Below are positions 26,932 through 34,796 of a DNA stretch of 36,752 bases, one piece after another; the first letter of the stretch is position 1; every line of letters begins with the position of its first letter. The DNA lies in the NCBI RefSeq assembly GCF_001942335.1, contig NZ_MKKH01000028.1, forward strand, positions 1-36,752. Reading direction: 5' to 3'. Under the pieces are notes generated by a model. That model was not told where the DNA came from and did no database searches. It saw only the letters and a program-made list of their open reading frames with translations. The translations under genes and the position numbers were made by a program. This stretch comes from Cellulosimicrobium sp. CUA-896. Lineage in GTDB: Bacteria > Actinomycetota > Actinomycetes > Actinomycetales > Cellulomonadaceae.

Positions 26932-27537
26932 TCAGCCGCGCGCGGACGCCTCCGCCGCGGCCGGGCCGCCCGGGCCGCCGTGCAGGTGGGCGCGCTCGCC
27001 GTCGTGGTCGAAGATCGTGAGGATCTCGACCGGCCCGCCGTGCGCCCCGAACGAGTGCGGCACCATCGTCGAGAACTCGGCCGCCTGGCCCTGGTGCACG
27101 AGGATCCGGCGGTCCGCCAGGTACAGGCACGCGGTGCCCGACAGCACGGTGAACCACTCGTGCCCGGGGTGCACGCGCTGGCGTTCCGGGCCGGACGGGT
27201 GCTCGGGCGTGAGTCGCATCTTCGCGACGGTCTTGCCCTCGCGCTCGCGCGACAGCAGCCACGTCGTCACGCCCTCCCGGCTGCTCGGCTCGGGCCGGAT
27301 GACGACGTCCTCGTCGTCGACCGGCTCGACGAGCTGGTCGATGGTCGTGCCGAGCGCCCGGGCCAGCGGGACGAGCTGGTCGAGCGCGATGCGACGCCCG
27401 CCGGTCTCGATCCGGCTGAGCGTCGACGGGCTGAGGTAGCAGCGCGCCGCGAGGGCGTCGAGCGTCCAGCCGCGCGCGAGCCGCAGCCCGCGGATCCGCT
27501 GGCGGACGATCGCGTCGAGGTCGACTTCTTGCGTCAT
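26932..27537 (-). CDS. XRE family regulator with cupin domain
   Basis: 201 aa. The N-terminal helix-turn-helix is IRGLRLARGWTLDALAARCY then LSPSTLSRIETGGRRIALDQ. The C-terminal cupin has VHPGHEWFTVLSGTACLYLA and VPHSFGAHGGPVEILTIF; its histidines could bind a metal or small ligand. Such fusions sense a ligand and usually repress a neighbour. ATG at 27537 has TAGACT 7 nt upstream. The gene is divergent from the methyltransferase with 48 bp between starts and an inverted repeat across that gap, so it probably controls the methyltransferase and oxidoreductase genes. Confidence 0.9.
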   Translation of the reverse strand: MTQEVDLDAIVRQRIRGLRLARGWTLDALAARCYLSPSTLSRIETGGRRIALDQLVPLARALGTTIDQLVEPVDDEDVVIRPEPSSREGVTTWLLSREREGKTVAKMRLTPEHPSGPERQRVHPGHEWFTVLSGTACLYLADRRILVHQGQAAEFSTMVPHSFGAHGGPVEILTIFDHDGERAHLHGGPGGPAAAEASARG

Positions 27538-27565
27538 GCGCAAGAGTCTATGTCGTTGGCGCATG
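27535..27565. promoter_or_regulatory. Inverted repeat, probable XRE operator
   Basis: CATGCGCAA (27535-27543) is mirrored by TTGGCGCATG (27556-27565) with one extra base. It covers the -10 box and start of the regulator gene, suggesting autorepression, and lies just upstream of the methyltransferase promoter. Confidence 0.5.
27545..27550 (-). promoter_or_regulatory. -10 box TAGACT of XRE-cupin gene, leaderless
   Basis: TAGACT on the minus strand lies 7 nt before the ATG at 27537. Confidence 0.55.
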
Positions 27566-27572
27566 GCCGGCG

Positions 27573-27578
27573 TACCGT
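27573..27578 (+). promoter_or_regulatory. -10 box TACCGT of methyltransferase gene, leaderless
   Basis: TACCGT lies 7 nt before the ATG at 27586. A GAGGA directly before the ATG is too close to serve as a ribosome site. Confidence 0.45.
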
Positions 27579-27585
27579 CGAGGAC

Positions 27586-28507
27586 ATGACCTCGCACCAG
27601 CACGACGCCGCCGCTCGGCCCGACCACGCCCACGGCCACGGCCGTCGGCACGGCCACGGCCCGGCCGTCGGCCACGACGCGCAGCCCGACCCGGCCGTCG
27701 AGGCCGCGCTGGCCGAGCTGCTCGACCTGGACGCCGCGGTCTTCGCGGGCCTGCTCGCCGACGTGGTCGCCCGGGTCGCCGCGGCGGCACCGGCTCCTGT
27801 CCGCACGGTGCTCGACCTCGGTGCGGGGACCGGGACGGGAACCGTCGCCCTCGCGCGGGCGTTCCCCGCCGCGCAGGTCGTGGCGGTCGACGCGTCACCC
27901 GCGATGCTCGAGCGCACGCTCGGTGCGGCCGAGGCCGCCGGTGTGGCCGACCGCGTCCGCACGGTCGAGGCAGATCTCGACGCCGCGTGGCCGGACACGC
28001 CGGACACTCGCCCGGCCGACGTCGTGTGGGCGTCGGCGTCGCTGCACCACGTCGCCGACCCGGCCCGGGTGCTGCGCGACGCCCACGCCGCTCTCGCGCC
28101 CGGCGGGCTCGTCGCCGTCGTCGAGATCACCGGCTCGACACCGGTGATCCCGTCCCCGCTCGACCGACCCGACCGCCCCGGCCTCGGCGAGCGCCTGGCC
28201 GACGCGACGGTGCACGCGGCTGGAACGCCTACCCGGACTGGACGCCCTCCCTCGAGGAGGCCGGGTTCGAGGGTGTCCGGCGCGAAGAGCTGCGGGCGAC
28301 GGCGGCGCCCGGCCCGACGACGGCGCGCTGGCGCGCGCGACGCTCGAGCGCCTGCGCGACCACCTCGCCCCGCACCTCGACCCCGACGACGTCGCCGCGC
28401 TCCGCGCGCTGCTCGACGGCCCCGACCTCGCGGCCGGGGTCTCCGCCCGCGCCGGCCGTCTCCTGTGGACCGCGCACCGCCCGCCGGTCACCGACCGCCC
28501 CGCCTGA
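27586..28507 (+). CDS. Class I SAM-dependent methyltransferase with His-rich N-terminus; two frameshifts
   Basis: About 307 aa once repaired. The first 30 residues contain eight histidines (positions 4, 6, 14, 16, 18, 22, 24, 30), a likely metal-binding tail. The Rossmann methyltransferase follows: LDLGAGTGTGTVALA (76-90) for SAM, VVAVDASPAMLERT, then ADVVWASASLHHVADPARVL and GGLVAVVEI. The frame is lost near 28215 (continuing WNAYPDWTPSLEEAGFEGV) and again near 28320 (continuing ATLERLRDHLAPHLDPDDVA), each fitting a missing base. The acceptor is unknown. The oxidoreductase gene starts 36 bp downstream, and the divergent XRE-cupin gene probably regulates both. Confidence 0.85.
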
Positions 28508-28543
28508 CCGACCACGACGCCTGACCGATCTCCGAGGAGCACC

Positions 28544-29644
28544 ATGAACCCCACCCGCACGACCGGCACCACCGCCGGGACCACGCCGGACCCCGCGGCC
28601 GGTGCCCACCGCGTCGACGTCGCCGTCGTCGGCGGCGGTCCCGCCGGACTGTCCGCCGCGGTGACGCTCGCGCGCTCGCTGCGCTCCGTCGTCGTGATCG
28701 ACGCCGGCGAGCCGCGCAACGCCCCCGCCGAGGGCGCGCACAACCTGCTCGGTCGCGAGGGGGTCTCCCCGCACGAGCTGCTCACGGCGGGCCGGCGCGA
28801 GGCGACCGGCTACGGGGCCGAGGTGCGCCCGGGCCGCGTCACGGCGGTGCGGCGGGTCGAGGACGGGTTCGCCCTCGACGTCGCCGCACTCGAGGGCACG
28901 TCGGGTGTCGGCGGACCGACGCCGGTGCACGCGCGTCGGGTCCTCCTCGCGACCGGCCTGGTCGACGAGCTCCCGGACGTGCCGGGCGTGCGCGAGCTGT
29001 GGGGCCGCGACGTCATCCACTGCCCGTACTGCCACGGCTACGAGGTGCGCGGACGCCGGATCGGGGTGCTCGGCACCGGACCGAACGCGCTGCACCAGGT
29101 GCTGCTGCTGCGCCAGCTCAGCGACGACGTCACGCTCTTCCTGCACACCGCGCCCGAGCCCGACGACGCGGCGTGGGAGCAGCTCGCCGCGCTCGGCGTG
29201 CGCGTGGTCGAGGGCCGGGTCGCTCGGCTCGCCGTCGAGGGCGGCGCGTCGGGCACCGGGAGCGGCGGCGGCCCCGCGCGGCTGGCCGGCGTCGTGCTCG
29301 AGGACGGGACGACGCTCGACGTCGGAGCTGTCGCCGTCGCGCCGCGGTTCGTCGCCCGCGGAGAGCTGTTCGAGCAGCTCGGCGGGGCGCTGGAGGACCA
29401 CGCGATGGGCGGCCGCTTCGTCCCGGTCGACGCGCGCGGCGCGACGGCGCTGCCCGGGGTCTGGGCGGCGGGCAACACGAGCGACCTGTCGGCGATGGTC
29501 GGCGCGTCCGCCGCCGCCGGGGTGATGGCGGGCGCGCAGATCAACGCCGAGCTCGTCGCGGAGGACGCGGCCCGGGCGGTCGAGCGCCGTCGGGCACCGT
29601 TCTCGGCGCGGACGGAGGCCGAGCCTCGGCCTGCGCACCCATGA
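28544..29644 (+). CDS. FAD/NAD(P)H-dependent oxidoreductase, thioredoxin reductase-like with CPYC redox pair
   Basis: 366 aa. FAD motif VAVVGGGPAGLSAAVTLARS (27-46); redox pair CPYC at 160-163 in HCPYCHGYEVRG; second nucleotide motif IGVLGTGPNALHQVL; and the closing FAD contact GVWAAGNTSDLSAMVGASAA. The fold is that of low-molecular-weight thioredoxin reductase, but the CPYCHGYE context resembles the stand-alone dithiol oxidase branch (GliT, HlmI type) more than housekeeping TrxB. It should therefore oxidise or reduce a small thiol or disulfide; the substrate is unknown. ATG at 28544 follows GAGGAG. About 25 residues precede the FAD motif. It is co-directional with the methyltransferase. Confidence 0.9.
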   Translation: MNPTRTTGTTAGTTPDPAAGAHRVDVAVVGGGPAGLSAAVTLARSLRSVVVIDAGEPRNAPAEGAHNLLGREGVSPHELLTAGRREATGYGAEVRPGRVTAVRRVEDGFALDVAALEGTSGVGGPTPVHARRVLLATGLVDELPDVPGVRELWGRDVIHCPYCHGYEVRGRRIGVLGTGPNALHQVLLLRQLSDDVTLFLHTAPEPDDAAWEQLAALGVRVVEGRVARLAVEGGASGTGSGGGPARLAGVVLEDGTTLDVGAVAVAPRFVARGELFEQLGGALEDHAMGGRFVPVDARGATALPGVWAAGNTSDLSAMVGASAAAGVMAGAQINAELVAEDAARAVERRRAPFSARTEAEPRPAHP

Positions 29645-29784
29645 GCCAGCGGATGCGTGCGCGACCCGGGGTTCGGCAGACGACGTGACGCACGAGACGC
29701 CCCGGCCGAGGCCTCTCGCACTGCACGTCGGGGCGGCTCGACGCACGATGGACCGCGAACCGTCCCCACCCGTGGAGGTACGTC

Positions 29785-31593
29785 ATGCCGTTCGGAATCG
29801 GCCGCTCGCCCCAGGACAAGCGCGACCGCACGGTCGCGGACCTGCTCGTCGCGCAGCTCATCGAGGCGGGGGTGCGGCGGATCTACGGCATCGTCGGCGA
29901 CTCCCTCAACCCCGTGGTCGACGCCGTGCACCGCTCCAACACCGGGGAGAACGCCGGCAAGGGCATCGAGTGGGTGCACGTGCGCCACGAGGAGGCGGCG
30001 GCGTTCGCGGCCGCGGGCGAGGCGGAGGTCACGGGCAGCCTCGCGGTGTGCGCGGGCTCGTGCGGCCCGGGCAACCTGCACCTCATCAACGGCCTGTACG
30101 ACGCGAACCGCTCGCGCGTGCCGGTCCTCGCCATCGCGAGCCACATCCCGAGCAAGCAGATCGGCACCGGCTTCTTCCAGGAGACGCACCCGGACCGACT
30201 CTTCAACGAGTGCTCCGTCTACTCCGAGATGATCTCGTCCGCCGAGCAGGCGCCGCGCGTCATCAACTCCGCGATCCACCACGCGTTCGGCGCGCCGGGC
30301 GTCTCCGTGCTCACGCTTCCCGGTGACGTCGCCGACCTCGACGCCCCGGCCGCGGTGCCCGACGTCGCGTGCCGGCCCGCCCGGCCCCGCATCGTCCCGG
30401 ACGCGCAGGCCGTCCAGGAGCTCGCCGAGGCGATCGACGGCGCGAAGAAGGTGACGATCTTCGCCGGCGCCGGCGTGCGGGGAGCCCGCGACGACGTGCT
30501 CGCCCTCGCGGACAGGATCGCCGCGCCCGTCGGCCACTCGCTGCGCGGCAAGGAGTTCATCCAGTACGACAACCCGTTCGACGTCGGCATGTCCGGCCTG
30601 CTCGGTTACGGCGCGGCGTTCGACGCGATGCACGACTGCGACCTCCTCCTGCTGCTCGGCACGGACTTCCCGTACGACCAGTTCCTCCCCGCCGAGGTGC
30701 GCACGGCCCAGGTCGACGTCGAGCCGACCCGCCTCGGGCGGCGCACGCGCCTGGACCTCGCCGTCGTCGGCGACGTCGGCGAGACCGCGCGCGCCCTGCT
30801 GCCGCTGGTGAAGAAGGCGCGGTCCCGGAAGTTCCTCGACCAGATGCGCGCCAAGCACGAGAAGGCGATGAACGGCGTCGTGAGCGCGTACACGAAGAAG
30901 GTCGAGCGCACGACGCCCATCCACCCCGAGTACGTCGCGGACGTCCTCGACCAGGTGGCCGCCGACGACGCCGTCTTCACCGTCGACACGGGCATGTGCA
31001 ACGTATGGTCCGCGCGCTACATCACGCCGGGGCCGCGGCGCCGCATCGTCGGCTCGTTCCTGCACGGGTCGATGGCGAACGCCGTCCCGCACGCGATCGG
31101 GATCGCGGCCTCCGCCCGGGACGCCGGCCACGACCGGCAGGTCGTCGCGATGGCCGGCGACGGCGGGCTGTCGATGCTGCTCGGCGAGCTCGTCACGCTC
31201 AAGCAGTACGACCTGCCCGTGAAGATCGTGCTCTTCGACAACGCGAGCCTCGGCATGGTGCGACTCGAGATGCTCGTCGACGGGCTGCCGATGTTCGGCA
31301 CCGAGTCGCCGCAGGTCGACTACGCCGCGGTCGCCGAGGCCATCGGCATCCCGGCCGTGCGGGTCGAGAAGCCCAAGGACGTGCGCCGCGCGCTCGAGGA
31401 CGCCTTGCACCGCCCGGGGCCGGCGCTGGTCGACGTCGTCACCGACCCGCGTGCGCTGTCCATCCCGCCGAACATCACGGCCGGGCAGGTGCGCGGGTTC
31501 GCCGTCGCGATGAGCAAGGAGGTCCTCGGCGGGGGCATGGGCGAGGCCGTGTCCATGGCGCGCGCGAACCTGCGCAACGTGCCCCGCCCGTGA
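29785..31593 (+). CDS. poxB: Thiamine-diphosphate pyruvate oxidase/dehydrogenase, PoxB-like
   Basis: 602 aa. It is expected to decarboxylate pyruvate to acetate, passing electrons to quinone. The N-terminal ThDP-partner domain has the activating glutamate in HVRHEEAAAFAA (69-70). The central domain contains VTIFAGAGVRGARDDVLALA. The C-terminal ThDP domain carries the metal motif GDGGLSMLLGELVTLKQYDL through the DNAS element. PoxB proteins have a lipid-binding C-terminal helix; the final 30 residues here (KEVLGGGMGEAVSMARANL) are compatible. Acetolactate synthase is less likely given the SLNPVVDAV start. GGAGG precedes ATG at 29785. The 140 bp upstream hold no gene. Its stop overlaps recQ. Confidence 0.92.
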   Translation: MPFGIGRSPQDKRDRTVADLLVAQLIEAGVRRIYGIVGDSLNPVVDAVHRSNTGENAGKGIEWVHVRHEEAAAFAAAGEAEVTGSLAVCAGSCGPGNLHLINGLYDANRSRVPVLAIASHIPSKQIGTGFFQETHPDRLFNECSVYSEMISSAEQAPRVINSAIHHAFGAPGVSVLTLPGDVADLDAPAAVPDVACRPARPRIVPDAQAVQELAEAIDGAKKVTIFAGAGVRGARDDVLALADRIAAPVGHSLRGKEFIQYDNPFDVGMSGLLGYGAAFDAMHDCDLLLLLGTDFPYDQFLPAEVRTAQVDVEPTRLGRRTRLDLAVVGDVGETARALLPLVKKARSRKFLDQMRAKHEKAMNGVVSAYTKKVERTTPIHPEYVADVLDQVAADDAVFTVDTGMCNVWSARYITPGPRRRIVGSFLHGSMANAVPHAIGIAASARDAGHDRQVVAMAGDGGLSMLLGELVTLKQYDLPVKIVLFDNASLGMVRLEMLVDGLPMFGTESPQVDYAAVAEAIGIPAVRVEKPKDVRRALEDALHRPGPALVDVVTDPRALSIPPNITAGQVRGFAVAMSKEVLGGGMGEAVSMARANLRNVPRP

Positions 31594-33267
31594 GCGACGG
31601 ACCGACGCTCGCGGACGTCCGCGAGACCGCCCACGAGGTCTTCGGCTACGACCGTCTGCGGCCCGGCCAGGCCGAGGCGATCGCCGCTCTCCTGGCGGGC
31701 CGAGACGTGCTCCTCGTGCTGCCGACGGGCGCGGGCAAGTCCGCGGTGTACCAGCTCCCCGGGCTCCAGCTGCCCGGACCGACGCTGGTCGTCTCCCCGC
31801 TCATCGCGCTCCAGCAGGACCAGGTGCGCGCGCTCGAGGATCTCGGCGAGCGCGACGCCGCCGCGGCCGCGGTGAGCTCCGCGGTGCCCGCCGCGGAACG
31901 ACGCCGGGCGCTCGAGGCGGCGGCCGCCGGCGAGCTCGAGTTCCTCTTCCTGGCGCCCGAGCAGCTCGCCAACGACGAGGTCCTGGACGCCGTGCGTGCC
32001 GCACGGCCGAGCCTCGTGGCCGTCGACGAGGCGCACTGCGTCTCGGTGTGGGGCCACGACTTCCGGCCCGAGTACCTGCGGCTCGGCGAGCGCATCGACA
32101 CGCTCGAGCCCCGACCGCGCGTCATCGCGCTCACCGCGACCGCTGCCCCTCCCGTCCGCGAGGACGTCGCCTCGCGGCTGCACCTGCGCGACGCCGCGGT
32201 GATCGTGAGCGGGTTCGCCCGCCCGGGCATCGCGCTCGAGGTGGTGCGCGCCCTCGAGGAGGCGGACAAGCGGCGCGCCGTCGTCGAGCGCGTGCGGCAG
32301 GAGGCGGAGAACGGGATCGGGATCGTCTACGTCGCGACCCGGCGGCACAGACCGAGCTCGCGGAGGCGCTCGCCGACCCGAGCACCGGCAGGGCGCTGCG
32401 CACGGCGGTCTACCACGGCGGCATGAACCGCGCGGACCGCGACGAGGCCCAGCGGCGGTTCACCGACGACGAGGTGGACGTCGTCGTCGCGACGTCGGCG
32501 TTCGGGATGGGTATCGACAAGCCGGACGTCCGGTTCGTCGTGCACGCCGACGTCCCCGGGTCGCCGGACGGCTACTACCAGGAGGTCGGCCGCGCGGGCC
32601 GCGACGGCGAGCCCGCCGTCGCGGTCCTGTTCTACCGCCCCGAGGACCTCGGGCTGCAGCGCTACTTCCGGGTCGCCGTCCCCGAGCGGGGCGACGTGCT
32701 GGAGGTCGCGCGGGCCCTGCGCCGGGCGGACGGCACCGCGGACGGCACCGCGGACGGGACGGCCGACGACGACGGGGACGACGGGGGCGGCGGCGGGCGC
32801 GGCTCCCCGGCGGCTCGCGCGCTGCGCGCCCTGGTCCAGGACGCCCGGGCGCTGCTCGGCACCGACGCGCGCCCGGCCGCCGTCGCCGACGCGGCGGTCG
32901 AGCTCGCCGAGGAACGGCGTCGCATGGAGGACTCCCGCCTGGAGATGATGCGCGGGTACGCGGAGACGACGCAGTGCCGCCGTCAGTTCCTCCTCGCCTA
33001 CCTCGGTGAGGAGCTCGCCGAGCCTGCGGGCGGTGCGACACGTGCTGGGCCGGCACCGCGGCCGAGCAGACCCTCGACGACGCGGACGTGCCGTTCGCCG
33101 TCGGCGCCACGGTGCGCCACGAGGAGTTCGGCGAGGGGACGGTCATGGGCTACGAGGGCGGTGCGGAGGGCATGCACGCGCGGGTCACGGTGCTGTTCGC
33201 GTCGCACGGGTACCGGACGCTGAGCCTCGACGCCGTCGCGCAGCACGACCTGCTCGACCCGGCCTGA
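31590..33267 (+). CDS. recQ: ATP-dependent DNA helicase RecQ, two frameshifts
   Basis: About 559 aa once repaired. It unwinds DNA 3' to 5' in repair and recombination. Walker A PTGAGKSAVYQLP, DEAH box VAVDEAHCVSVWGHDFRPEY, then TSAFGMGIDKPDVRFVVHAD and motif VI YYQEVGRAGRDG. The RQC zinc module CRRQFLLAYLGEEL followed by CGRCDTC supplies four cysteines, and a short beta domain ends the protein; there is no HRDC domain. The frame changes near 32340 (after IVYVAT) and near 33035 (within the zinc module), both fitting one missing base. A DGTA repeat with an Asp/Gly-rich stretch is inserted before the zinc module. GTG at 31590 overlaps the poxB stop as GTGA, so it is translationally coupled to poxB. 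Confidence 0.93.
32726..32761 (+). repeat. 12-bp tandem repeat in recQ
   Basis: Three copies of GCGGACGGCACC, the last with two changes, encode repeated DGTA. They lie in a low-complexity acidic insert between the helicase core and the zinc module. Confidence 0.85.
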
Positions 33268-33277
33268 CGCGCCCGCG

Positions 33278-34114
33278 ATGCCGCGCCGCACGCCTGCCTC
33301 GCCGGAGCCCGGCACCGCACCCCGCCCGGGGGCGCCACGAGCGCCCGCGGGCGTCACGCTCGTCGTGCCGGTGCTCGACGACGCGACGCACCTCGACCGG
33401 CTGCTGCGCTCGGTCGCCGCGCAGACCCGCGCCCCCGACGCCGTGGTCGTCGTCGACAACGGGTCCCGGGACGGCAGCGCCGCCGTCGCGCGCTCGCACG
33501 GCGCGACGGTGCTGCACGAGCCGCGGCGCGGAATCTGGCCCGCGGCCGCGCGCGGCTACGACGCCGTCCGCACCGACGTCGTCGCACGCTGCGACGCGGA
33601 CACCGTCCTGCCGCGGGGGTGGGTGGAGCGCGTCGCGGCGCGGTTCGGGACCGAGCCGGACCTCGCCGCGCTCACCGGTCCCGCCGACTTCGCGGACGTG
33701 CCCCGCGCGCTCGGCCACGTCGGCGGGACGGCGTACCTCGGGGCGTACTTCCTCCTCGTCGGGGCCATGGTCGGCGGGACGACGCTGTTCGGCTCCAACC
33801 TCGCGCTGCGGCGCGACGTCTGGCGCGCGGTCCGCGAGGACGTCCACGACGACGTCCCGGAGATCCACGACGACATGGACCTCAGCTACCACGTGCGCGG
33901 CCGAGGGCGCGTCGAGCGCGACGCGGCCCTGCGCGTCAGCGTGTCGGGGCGGCCTCTCGTCAGCCTCCGCGGCCTCGCGGCCCGCGGCGCGTGGGGCGCG
34001 CGGACGTCGATGCTGCACGCGCCGGGGCTCGGGCCGCGCCTCGAGCGGCGCTGGGCCGGCCGCGCCGCGGCGCCGCTCACCGTCCGCGGGCTGCCGGGCA
34101 ACCACCGCTGGTGA
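33278..34114 (+). CDS. Family 2 glycosyltransferase
   Basis: 278 aa. GT-A fold: VTLVVPVLDDATHLDRLLRS, then PDAVVVVDNGSRDGSAAVAR for nucleotide binding, CDADTVLPRGWVERV as the DxD-type motif, and a hydrophobic stretch YLGAYFLLVGAMVGGTTLFG before LALRRDVWRAV and HDDMDLSYHVRGRGR, where the ED/DD acid is the likely base. It resembles actinobacterial GT2 enzymes that act at the membrane; donor and product are unknown. Only 10 bp separate it from recQ, with no clear ribosome site, so it is probably read in the same transcript. Confidence 0.87.
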   Translation: MPRRTPASPEPGTAPRPGAPRAPAGVTLVVPVLDDATHLDRLLRSVAAQTRAPDAVVVVDNGSRDGSAAVARSHGATVLHEPRRGIWPAAARGYDAVRTDVVARCDADTVLPRGWVERVAARFGTEPDLAALTGPADFADVPRALGHVGGTAYLGAYFLLVGAMVGGTTLFGSNLALRRDVWRAVREDVHDDVPEIHDDMDLSYHVRGRGRVERDAALRVSVSGRPLVSLRGLAARGAWGARTSMLHAPGLGPRLERRWAGRAAAPLTVRGLPGNHRW

Positions 34115-34147
34115 GCGGGCGGTCGCCGGCACGACCGCACGCGCACG

Positions 34148-34647
34148 TCAGTCCTCGGCGGCGCAGGTCCCCGTCACGGTGAACGGCACCGGCTCGTCCT
34201 GCCCCTCCGCCGGCGCGCCCGTGCCGGCGATCTCGACGTTCCCCTCGCCGTCGATCGAGAACTGCGTGGTCGTGCCCTCGAACGTCGTGCCGCCCGTCAC
34301 GGTCACCTGGCCCGCGCCGTCGGTCACCGTGACGCCGACCTCGTCCTCGCCCTCGGTGAACGTGGCCTGCAGGTCGGAACCGGTGGTGCTGGCGCAATTG
34401 TCCGACGTCCCGGTGATCTCGATGCCGCCGTCCTGCGTGCGGAACGTCAGCTCCGCGTCCTCCGCGCCGTCGTCGGTCGCGTCGTCGGTGGCGTCCTCGT
34501 CCGGGCCGGCGGACGTCTGCCCGCCCAGCGGTGCCGACGGCTCGGGCAGCGTCGCGGTGCCGTCGCGCCGTCGTCGCCGCACCCGGCGAGCGCGAGGGTC
34601 AGGAGCAGCGCCGCGCCGGCGCCGAGAGGTCGGGTGCTGCGGTTCAC
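34148..34647 (-). CDS. LpqH-like (mycobacterial 19-kDa type) lipoprotein, one frameshift
   Basis: About 166 aa once repaired. GTG at 34647 opens a signal peptide (RPLGAGAALLLTLALAGC) with lipobox LAGC. An acidic, Asp/Ala/Thr-rich linker follows, then a beta-rich domain containing EITGTSDNCASTTGSDLQAT and VTVTDGAGQVTVTGG, matching the C-terminal domain of the LpqH family, with a cysteine pair (NC and TGTC). The frame changes near 34565 after GCGDDG, fitting one missing base. These are exposed envelope lipoproteins; a molecular function is not established. GAAGGTGG lies before the start. The GAP-family gene on the same strand ends 146 bp upstream. Confidence 0.82.
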
Positions 34648-34760
34648 GGTGCCACCTTCGCGGGTCGCCGGGTGCGGTCGTCGCGGCTCTCGCCGTCCCC
34701 GCACGGTACGGAGCCCTCCGTGAGCACGCAGCCCGGGCGACCGGCCGCCCGCCGGGTCAC

Positions 34761-34796
34761 GCGCCCGGTCTGGCGCCTGGTCAGGCGCCCGGTCAG
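34761..34796 (-). repeat. 12-bp imperfect tandem repeat
   Basis: Three near-identical 12-mers of the form GCGCCYGGTCWG overlap the 3' end of the GAP-family gene; its stop codon (34793-34795) lies in the last copy. Confidence 0.75.

Noticed and set aside
20387..29700. Repeated strings GTGACGCACGA and CCCGGGGTTCGGC at about 20390, 22505 and 29670-29695 as a dispersed repeat
   Set aside because: Matches are about 11-13 bases, in different contexts and without extended similarity; expected in DNA this GC-rich.
23464..33267. Interpreting pgm, recQ and the methyltransferase as true pseudogenes
   Set aside because: All motifs are intact on both sides of each break and each break is repaired by a single base, with the same sign everywhere.
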